This document shows, piece by piece, positions 57,509 to 64,000 of a stretch of DNA of 64,000 nt (position 1 is the first letter of the stretch; every line of letters starts with the position of its first letter). The translations under genes and the position numbers were made by a program. The notes beneath the pieces were generated by a model. That model saw only the letters and a program-made list of their open reading frames with translations, did no database searches and had not been told where the DNA came from. The DNA comes from Methanosphaera sp. BMS (GTDB taxonomy: Archaea > Methanobacteriota > Methanobacteria > Methanobacteriales > Methanobacteriaceae): NCBI RefSeq assembly GCF_003268005.1, contig NZ_CP014213.1, positions 2,766,001 to 2,830,000 on the forward strand, in the 5' to 3' direction.

Positions 57509-58492
57509 TTGGATTTTGATGCAATAGTCGAGTCAATCAAGACATTCAAGGGCGTTACCAGAAAGCATTCCATAGCTGATGTTCGTGAAAGCTTGAAAGA
57601 TGTCTATAACATATCGGGTGATGTTTATCTGGCATTCGGTGATGATGCGGCTGCCATAGATATTGGAAATAAACAGCTGATGCTTTTGGCAACTGACGGT
57701 ATATGGGGGGCCCTGATGGATATTGACCCATGGTGGTCCGGTTACTGCTCGGTACTTGTTAACGTAAATGATATTGCAGCCATGGGGGGACTTCCTATGG
57801 GTATGACCAACGTATTGTCCAGCAGTGATGACGAAGTCACAAAGCAAATCATGGATGGAATCAAGGAGGGAGTTAAAAAATTTGGAGTGCCTATGGTGGG
57901 CGGTCACACTCATCCGGATACCCCATATAATGCATTGGATGTAGCCATCAGCGGTATTGTGGATAAGGATGCGGTAATTGCCAGTTGCGGTGCAAAGGAT
58001 GATGACGATGTTATAGTGGCAATTGATTTGGATGGACAGGTATATCCGGGTACCGAGATTAACTGGGATACGACAAGTGACAAGTCCCCGGAGTATGTCC
58101 AGCAACAGATACTGATAATGAATACGCTTGGAAAAAGACATCTGGTCAATGCCGCTAAGGATATCAGTAATCCCGGCATAGTAGGTACACTGGGAATGCT
58201 TCTTGAGGCATCTAGTATGGGTGCTGATATCGACATGGAATTAATTCCAAAGCCGGATGATATGGATTGGATTAAATGGTTTATGATGTATCCCGGTTCT
58301 GCATTTGTCATTACCTGTGATAGCCGAAACACTGATGAGGTTTTGGATTTATTAAACAGCGTTAATATAACGGCTAGTTGTATTGGAAAGGTAAATGATA
58401 GCCGTAAGTTAACAATGAAATACAAGGACGAAAAAAGATGCGTCTTTGATTTTAACAGTGAAATTATAATGGGTTTTTCTGAGGATAAATAA
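57509..58492 (+). CDS. Methanogenesis marker protein 2 (PurM/AIR-synthase-like)
   Basis: 327 aa, TTG start behind GGAGG. PurM-type ATP-binding fold: FGDDAAAIDIG (~residue 43), LVNVNDIAAMGGLPMGM (~85) and VGGHTHPD (~130). The family also includes SelD, HypE and ThiL, ATP-using enzymes, but the substrate here is unknown. It is found in essentially all methanogens. First gene of the marker cluster. Confidence 0.9.
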   Translation: MDFDAIVESIKTFKGVTRKHSIADVRESLKDVYNISGDVYLAFGDDAAAIDIGNKQLMLLATDGIWGALMDIDPWWSGYCSVLVNVNDIAAMGGLPMGMTNVLSSSDDEVTKQIMDGIKEGVKKFGVPMVGGHTHPDTPYNALDVAISGIVDKDAVIASCGAKDDDDVIVAIDLDGQVYPGTEINWDTTSDKSPEYVQQQILIMNTLGKRHLVNAAKDISNPGIVGTLGMLLEASSMGADIDMELIPKPDDMDWIKWFMMYPGSAFVITCDSRNTDEVLDLLNSVNITASCIGKVNDSRKLTMKYKDEKRCVFDFNSEIIMGFSEDK

Positions 58493-58735
58493 TAGTTTAA
58501 CCTCCTTTTTTATTTATTTGCTTCTTTTTATCATATTTTTTCTTTTATGAATTCTTCTCAAATTTTTAAAACATATTTTTTTTCATGAATAATCTGTTGA
58601 CAGCTATGACTATAATACTCTTTTTAGAAATTAATTAATATTATAAAATTCAAAGATTAAAACATAGGAATTACTTCATAAAATTTCTAATAAAATATGA
58701 TAATGTTATACAGTATCATATGTCGAGGCGAGAAA
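58493..58735 (+). promoter_or_regulatory. Promoter region of the marker cluster
   Basis: 243 bases without a gene. TATA-like TTAATATTATAAAA near 58636-58649 and an AT-rich leader precede mmp3. The ribosome site is GAGGCGAG at 58724-58731. Confidence 0.35.
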
Positions 58736-60268
58736 ATGCAAGTTAAAATCAATGGAGTTGAAATGGAATTAAAGGCTGGTTCAACCGTTGAAGATGCTAT
58801 TAAACAAGCTAATGCTCCATATGTTAGTGGCTGTGCAGTTTCATTAATTGAAGCAAGAGAAGAACTTGAAAGTCATGTAAACAAGTATAAGATAATCACG
58901 ACCAAGGGAAGTATCATTATCGAACTTGTCGATGACCTGACGTACATCACTAACTTTTGGAAGAATCACTACAGTGACTTCGCATCTACACTAATTAGGT
59001 GGACGACATCTAATGAAGTGGCAATGGGGGCTGTCGTAACAGACCTGGAGCCATCCCATGATGAATACCTATACAACAGGTGGGATGTAATATTAAGTTT
59101 ATCCGGTTTTTCCAACGAAGCAACCCACATACTCTTTTCAAAATCAAAACACAGGGCCATATATGGAGTTCCTGATGAGAATAGGGGAGTATTTGCCACG
59201 GTTGTCGGTGGTAAAAGGACCGTGTTAAATCTTAAGAACACCGATAATATCGTTGGCATAGAACCTGTCATCGAAAGAAAAAGCGTAGTGAAAACAGCAT
59301 CCGGTACTGACTTATCAACTCCGCTTAAGCAAGGAAATGAGCTATATACTTATATTGAAGTTGAAGCCAATCAAGAGGCACCGCGATCATTTGAACATTT
59401 TCTTAAAATCATAGAGGATGGTACAATTGACGTTGACTATGAATCGGAAAGTTTCATTGGAAACTTCGACTTACGCGGACTGGAAAAAGACTCTGAAATA
59501 ATTGAAAAAAGAAAACGTGGAACCGTCACGTTAAGAAATCAGGGATACGGTGTTGGTAGCGTATACCTATACAGAGAAAATAGGGTATCCTCACCGGCAC
59601 ATAACGTGGTAGGCTACATTACAAAGGGTATGCAACTATTGGATACCGTCGAGGAAAATGAAAAATTAACAGTAAAGACTAATCCCGAAAAGATATCCAC
59701 GGTGGCAATGACTCAACTTGAAGCCGATGAATACCTGTCCTCATTAAACATTGAACATACCCGTGATGGATTAACTGATGATGAGGCAATCATTGTGGCA
59801 CAAAATCCATTGTATACCGTTGATGTAACCCATAGCGGTAAGATCAGTACACTCGGTGTTCCCAAGGAGGACTTCGTTGAAATCGAATTATACGAGGATG
59901 AATCTCCAAGTTCCGTATGGTACTTTAGAAAAATTACAGGACTTCTGGATGGGGATGTAGGACACATACAGGTTGACATGGCAATTAAGGAGATGGATAT
60001 CATAATGTTCAAGGCCGTCAATAAGGAGGCCAAGGGTTTGATTCCTGAGAAGTTGCCTGATGGAGTGGTACATGCATGGGATATATGTGTAAGTAACACT
60101 GCATGTAAGCACGTGGGTAATATCGGAATCAGATTCGTTGACAACACCGAATTCGGTCCGACTGGAGAATCATTCAACAGTACAAATGTTATAGGTAGAG
60201 TTGTAGCCGGATGTGAAAACTTCAAAGGATTTAAGGAAGGAGACACAGTATATGTCAGAGAAAAATAA
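58736..60268 (+). CDS. Methanogenesis marker protein 3
   Basis: 510 aa. The start is the ATG at 58736 (GAGGCGAG upstream); the open frame extends 13 codons further without support. Residues 1-~60 ([20 protein letters not shown]) resemble a beta-grasp/ThiS-like domain. The middle is unique to the family, and the C-terminal ~130 residues ([20 protein letters not shown]...) look cyclophilin-like. Mmp3 has been reported as a subunit of the ATP-dependent methyl-CoM reductase activation complex. Overlaps mmp6 by 17 bases. Confidence 0.88.
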   Translation: MQVKINGVEMELKAGSTVEDAIKQANAPYVSGCAVSLIEAREELESHVNKYKIITTKGSIIIELVDDLTYITNFWKNHYSDFASTLIRWTTSNEVAMGAVVTDLEPSHDEYLYNRWDVILSLSGFSNEATHILFSKSKHRAIYGVPDENRGVFATVVGGKRTVLNLKNTDNIVGIEPVIERKSVVKTASGTDLSTPLKQGNELYTYIEVEANQEAPRSFEHFLKIIEDGTIDVDYESESFIGNFDLRGLEKDSEIIEKRKRGTVTLRNQGYGVGSVYLYRENRVSSPAHNVVGYITKGMQLLDTVEENEKLTVKTNPEKISTVAMTQLEADEYLSSLNIEHTRDGLTDDEAIIVAQNPLYTVDVTHSGKISTLGVPKEDFVEIELYEDESPSSVWYFRKITGLLDGDVGHIQVDMAIKEMDIIMFKAVNKEAKGLIPEKLPDGVVHAWDICVSNTACKHVGNIGIRFVDNTEFGPTGESFNSTNVIGRVVAGCENFKGFKEGDTVYVREK

Positions 60269-60752
60269 TGATATAGATAATGAATTCTGTCATATTCCAA
60301 TGGGTGATGGAACATACAGGGATTCTGATCAAAAAGATAAAATTACTCGTATGATTATATTGGGACCTGGTTGTTCAGTAAGTTCAAAGGAATTATTAAA
60401 TTTCCTGCACATGCTTGAATTGCCTATAAATATTCGTTTGACCTGTTATGGTGCTAATCTAAACGGGTATCCTGACTTGGTAATGGAAGCTGTGGAAAAG
60501 GCTAGGGAACTTGACCCTAATCATATATTTATTAAATTCAGGGGATTTCCACCGGGCGATCCTAGAAGATGTAGGGCTAAACGTGGAGGAGCAAGAGAGG
60601 GCTTCCATCAAATAGAGGCCGAGTATAAACTACTGCCAGATGTCAGTGTTGCTCTGGAAAATCCAAGACATGTTGATTTAAATCCTCCAAAAAAAGTGGA
60701 ATTGGATGAATTTATTGATATAGTAAACCAATACGATAAAAACAAGCAATAG
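60252..60752 (+). CDS. Methanogenesis marker protein 6
   Basis: 166 aa. Recognised from [20 protein letters not shown] (~residue 34) and [24 protein letters not shown] sequence (~95-115). The start MSEKNND lies inside the end of mmp3 with AAGGAAGGAG upstream. Associated with the methyl-CoM reductase activation gene set; no enzymatic activity is known. Confidence 0.88.
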   Translation: MSEKNNDIDNEFCHIPMGDGTYRDSDQKDKITRMIILGPGCSVSSKELLNFLHMLELPINIRLTCYGANLNGYPDLVMEAVEKARELDPNHIFIKFRGFPPGDPRRCRAKRGGAREGFHQIEAEYKLLPDVSVALENPRHVDLNPPKKVELDEFIDIVNQYDKNKQ

Positions 60753-60873
60753 ATATTATCGACAATAATCTAAAAATTGATTAGCTAAAAAAATAACTTT
60801 ACAAGTCAACAATCGCTCATGATGAATTTTATAAGATTGAATAAATTAACAAATAGGAATTAGAGGTTATATT

Positions 60874-61332
60874 ATGAAAGTTGCAATATTTCCACCTAAC
60901 TCTATGATATTAGCAGATATGATAGTTAGAAGTGGACATGAACCGTTGGTTGTTCAAAAACAGATGCAAAAAAAGGTTACAAGTCCTGATTTGGATGCAC
61001 CTCCTTTCAACATGACAGAAAATGATCCGATAGATGGATTAAAGTATGCTGCTATAGAAGTGCCGTCAGGTGTTCGTGGACGTATGTCACTGTTTGGTCC
61101 AATTATAGAAGAAGCTGAAGCTGCAATTATAATGAACGAAGCACCATATGGTTTCGGATGTGTAGGATGTGCAAGATCATCAGAATTAACAGTATTCTCG
61201 CTAAGAAGAAAGGATATTCCAGTACTGGAATTGGATTATCCTACCTCACGTGATGATACAATAGAAATGGTACATAAGATAAACACCTTTTTAGACATGC
61301 TAAAAGATAAGGAGGATGACGCGGATGATTAA
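60874..61332 (+). CDS. Methanogenesis marker protein 5
   Basis: 152 aa with the conserved start [20 protein letters not shown] and [13 protein letters not shown] (~residue 90; two cysteines spaced CVGC). The AAGGAGG near its 3' end serves as the ribosome site of the next gene, which it overlaps by 8 bases. Precise role unknown. Confidence 0.88.
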   Translation: MKVAIFPPNSMILADMIVRSGHEPLVVQKQMQKKVTSPDLDAPPFNMTENDPIDGLKYAAIEVPSGVRGRMSLFGPIIEEAEAAIIMNEAPYGFGCVGCARSSELTVFSLRRKDIPVLELDYPTSRDDTIEMVHKINTFLDMLKDKEDDADD

Positions 61333-62578
61333 AATCGCACAATTATCCTGTGGAACAGAATACAGTGGAGTTCAAAAAGAAATAGAAAAGGCCGCTGAGA
61401 CCTTTGGTGCACAGATGGTCATGCCCGATGTAAACCTTGATGACATTGACGAGGCATATGAAAAGTTCGGCTTAAGCTGTGCAAGTTCAAGTTTAAAACT
61501 AATGATTGCAAGGGCAATGAGTCTGGTTGAAGGAAAAAACGAGGCCGACGCCGTATTTATATGTACATGTTTCAGATGTGCAGAGGCCGCCATAGCAAGA
61601 AACGAAGTACGTAGGCTTATTCAAAACTATACTGACCTGCCTGTGGTAACATACTCATTCACCGAAAAGACAAAGGCATCAGAACTGTTTATCCGTATGG
61701 AAGCACTCACAACAATCGTCGCAAGAAAAAGCGTACTTGCACGTGAAAAACAGGAAGGACTGACCCTCGGTATAGACAGCGGTTCTACCACAACAAAGGT
61801 AGCACTGATGGAAAATAATGAGATAATCGGTACCGGATGGGTAAAAACAGGAGATATCATAGGCTGTGCAAATGACGGTATAGCACAGGCACTGGAAGGA
61901 ACCGATTATAAACTGGATGATATAGAGGCAATTGGTACAACAGGTTACGGCCGTATGACCATAGGTAAGGATATGGGTGCAAAACTCATACAGGAAGAAA
62001 TATCAGTTAACAGTAAGGGAGCCGTATACCTGGCAGATGCACAGAAAGGTGAGGCAACTGTACTGGATATAGGTGGTATGGATAACAAGGTCATTACAGT
62101 AAACAACGGTATACCTGATAACTTTACCATGGGAGGTATCTGTGCCGGAGCTTCAGGTCGTTTCCTCGACATGACCAGTGGCAGGTTAGGCGTTGACATA
62201 ACCGAACTTGGGCCTCTCGCACAACAGGGAAACTATAGAAACGCCGTTCTAAACAGTTACTGTATCGTATTTGGTATACAGGATTTGGTAACTTCCCTTG
62301 CAGGAGGAGCATCCAAGGAGGATGCCGCAAGTGCCGCATGTTATTCAGTGGCAGAACAGGTATATGAACAACAACTGCAGGAAATTGACGTACGTGAACC
62401 ATTGATTCAGGTAGGTGGAACTTCCCTTATAGCAGGACTTGTGGATGCCGTACAGGATATCCTTGGTGGTATTGATATAGTCGTACCGGAGTATTCCCAG
62501 TATATTGGGGCTGTAGGTGCTGCAATGCTAGTATCAGGACTTAAGGATTCAGATGTCGATGACAGTAAGAGATTCTAA
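61325..62578 (+). CDS. Methanogenesis marker protein 15 (BadF/HgdC-type activator ATPase)
   Basis: 417 aa. Residues ~150-417 form an ASKHA ATPase of the 2-hydroxyacyl-CoA dehydratase activator type: [18 protein letters not shown], then [21 protein letters not shown] and [12 protein letters not shown], the cysteine of which would hold the inter-subunit [4Fe-4S] cluster. The N-terminal 150 residues are family-specific with cysteines in [12 protein letters not shown]. This kind of ATPase drives low-potential electron transfer, fitting reductive activation of MCR. Start at 61325, 9 bases from GGAGG. Confidence 0.9.
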   Translation: MIKIAQLSCGTEYSGVQKEIEKAAETFGAQMVMPDVNLDDIDEAYEKFGLSCASSSLKLMIARAMSLVEGKNEADAVFICTCFRCAEAAIARNEVRRLIQNYTDLPVVTYSFTEKTKASELFIRMEALTTIVARKSVLAREKQEGLTLGIDSGSTTTKVALMENNEIIGTGWVKTGDIIGCANDGIAQALEGTDYKLDDIEAIGTTGYGRMTIGKDMGAKLIQEEISVNSKGAVYLADAQKGEATVLDIGGMDNKVITVNNGIPDNFTMGGICAGASGRFLDMTSGRLGVDITELGPLAQQGNYRNAVLNSYCIVFGIQDLVTSLAGGASKEDAASAACYSVAEQVYEQQLQEIDVREPLIQVGGTSLIAGLVDAVQDILGGIDIVVPEYSQYIGAVGAAMLVSGLKDSDVDDSKRF

Positions 62579-62593
62579 TAAGAGGTTTTATAA

Positions 62594-63145
62594 ATGTATG
62601 TGGAATGTTATGATGAAGTAGGTGCACAGGTTTATGATACACTACTTAGACATACACTTCAAGACTTGAAATTAGCTCGTGCAATTAATGCAATAAAAAT
62701 CTTCATAGATCCGCGTGAAGCATTATTTATAGGAGTTGTAAAATTAGAAAAAGCATCACAACCGGTATATCTTGATGATATAGCCTCCTATAAAATGGAT
62801 AATGATGTACTAAAGATTGTGGTTGAAGATGAAAACTACATCCCTAACCTACTCAAAGCACTATGGACCAGTGAAGGTCGTCAAAATGTCAACCAGCCTG
62901 ACAGATATAAAATGGAAGTGACCAATCCACAATTGGATCCTAAAAATTTCATAGTGCATGACCCTTCAGAGGAACTAAAAAGAAAGGTCTATGATGCATT
63001 ATTCAGGGTAATGCCTGAAGGATTCAGAATGACTAGAAATGCCAGTGAGGATAATCTGATATGCATCATGAGTAGTGATGAAATCATAGACGTAAAATGG
63101 GATAAGAAATTTAATGAAGTAATAGAAGAAGTTAGAAATGCATAA
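62594..63145 (+). CDS. Methanogenesis marker protein 17
   Basis: 183 aa, beginning MYVECYDEVGAQVYDTLL. Conserved DPREALFIGVVKLEKAS and PEGFRMTRNASEDNLICIM. No cysteine-rich motif is seen. Mmp17 has been reported as part of the MCR activation complex with McrC, Mmp3 and Mmp7. Lies 15 bases after mmp15. Confidence 0.9.
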   Translation: MYVECYDEVGAQVYDTLLRHTLQDLKLARAINAIKIFIDPREALFIGVVKLEKASQPVYLDDIASYKMDNDVLKIVVEDENYIPNLLKALWTSEGRQNVNQPDRYKMEVTNPQLDPKNFIVHDPSEELKRKVYDALFRVMPEGFRMTRNASEDNLICIMSSDEIIDVKWDKKFNEVIEEVRNA

Positions 63146-63173
63146 TTCTAACAATATAATTAGGGGGTTAAAT

Positions 63174-64000
63174 ATGAGTGATAAGAGAATGAGTCGTTTT
63201 GCTCATATTACAAAGGCACATCCTTGCTTTAATGAAAAGATACATGATAAAGTTGGACGAATTCATATTCCAATAGCTCCAAATTGCAATATCCAATGCG
63301 GATTCTGTACAAGAAAACTCAATGATACGGAAAAAAGGCCGGGAGTGGCATCATGTATAATGAGTGTTGATGAAGCTATAGAACATATCAGACAAACTAC
63401 CGAAAAAATGCCCATAAATGTGGTTGGAGTGGCCGGTCCCGGAGATTCACTATGCAGTGAAGATACATTGAAACTCTTCGAAAGAGTAAAAGAGGAATTT
63501 CCTGATTTGATATTGTGCATGAGTACAAATGGACTTCTTGTACCGGAATATGCCGATAAGATAGCCCAGGCGGGAGTAAAAACGGTGACCATTACCATAA
63601 ATGCTGTTGATGCCGACATCGGCGTACAGATATATGATGACATAGTATATCATGGAAAGATGTACCATGGCAGAGAAGGATTTGAGATACTTCTTAAAAA
63701 CCAACTCAAAGGTATTGAAATGCTTTCACAAAGGGGCGTGGTGGTTAAGGTAAACAGTGTACTTATACCGGGCGTAAACGATAAGCACATAAAAGAAATA
63801 GCCAAAGTGGTAAAATCCAAGGGTGCAGCCATAATGAATGTATTACCTTTAATTCCATTAAACAAATTCAAAGACCTGGAAAAACCAGGCTGTGGCATGT
63901 TAAGTACGGTCCGATCAGAAGTAGAGGAGATTATTCCAATATTCCGTGCATGTACCCAGTGTAGGGCAGACGCATTCGGAATACCCGGATCAAAACAGCA
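63174..64000 (+). CDS. NifB-like radical SAM protein, 5' part only
   Basis: The first 275 codons are visible; the frame is still open at the window end. The radical SAM motif CNIQCGFC lies near residue 38, in the NifB-type context (HIPIAPNCNIQCGFCTRK, then RPGVASCIMSVDEAI) and with the GVAGPGDSL glycine motif. NifB builds the [8Fe-9S-C] core of nitrogenase cofactors. No nif genes are in view, and its place at the end of the mmp cluster suggests a role in methyl-CoM reductase activation. GGGGG site 8 bases before the ATG. Confidence 0.87.
   Translation, partial: MSDKRMSRFAHITKAHPCFNEKIHDKVGRIHIPIAPNCNIQCGFCTRKLNDTEKRPGVASCIMSVDEAIEHIRQTTEKMPINVVGVAGPGDSLCSEDTLKLFERVKEEFPDLILCMSTNGLLVPEYADKIAQAGVKTVTITINAVDADIGVQIYDDIVYHGKMYHGREGFEILLKNQLKGIEMLSQRGVVVKVNSVLIPGVNDKHIKEIAKVVKSKGAAIMNVLPLIPLNKFKDLEKPGCGMLSTVRSEVEEIIPIFRACTQCRADAFGIPGSKQ

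Overview
The window is archaeal and comes from a methanogen of the order Methanobacteriales. It is most probably Methanosphaera (M. stadtmanae or a close relative). The evidence is very AT-rich DNA, genes for methanogenesis marker proteins 2, 3, 5, 6, 15 and 17, a thiol:fumarate reductase subunit, an MtaA-type methylcobamide:CoM methyltransferase as used in methanol metabolism, a MraY-like enzyme expected for pseudomurein synthesis, adhesin-type Ig-like repeats, archaeal Pelota, Nob1 and SepF, TATA-box promoters, and TTG or GTG starts behind good Shine-Dalgarno sites.

Layout. 1-6.9 kb: the 5' part of a CDC48/VAT AAA ATPase gene, tyrA, a small unknown gene, pelA, a stand-alone tnpB with a structured 3' end, and a MraY-like membrane transferase. 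6.95-13.7 kb: an accessory island bracketed by two same-orientation copies of one IS1182-like element. It contains only damaged or small genes: an MNT/HEPN module whose HEPN gene has a nonsense codon, an RHH antitoxin with a palindromic operator and a toxin cut off at its 24th codon, a decayed tnpB fused to that toxin, and fragments of an adhesin-like gene. 13.7-18.2 kb: mtaA-type gene, a small ferredoxin, a MurG-like glycosyltransferase and an unusual disulfide oxidoreductase. 18.3-25.5 kb: complete trpEGCFBAD operon with a divergent TrpY-type repressor gene and TGTACA-type boxes between them.

25.6-34.5 kb: a winged-helix regulator, hypC, tRNA-Ile(GAU), an MIP18-family gene, an ArcS-like gene, geranylgeranyl reductase with its own ferredoxin, two small zinc proteins, a YhgE/Pip-like membrane protein and sfsA. 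34.5-43.4 kb: two paralogous zinc-ribbon membrane proteins, a SIS-domain isomerase-like gene, a DUF1611 gene overlapping sepF, then a tight trmJ-dcd-glyS-tatD-like operon and two small conserved genes. 43.8-50.1 kb: tfrB, iorAB, an ACT protein and a phenylacetate-CoA ligase.

50.2-56.3 kb: a secreted Ig-repeat/transglutaminase protein that lacks a normal start codon, a DUF4013 membrane protein, PRC-barrel genes around pyrE, and nob1. 56.3-64 kb: DUF2117, then the methanogenesis marker cluster (mmp2, 3, 6, 5, 15, 17) ending in a NifB-like radical SAM gene that runs off the window. The marker cluster probably serves ATP-driven activation of methyl-coenzyme M reductase, and the NifB-like gene fits as the maker of a complex iron-sulfur cofactor for it. 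All functional calls come from reading translated sequence and motifs; no database search was run.
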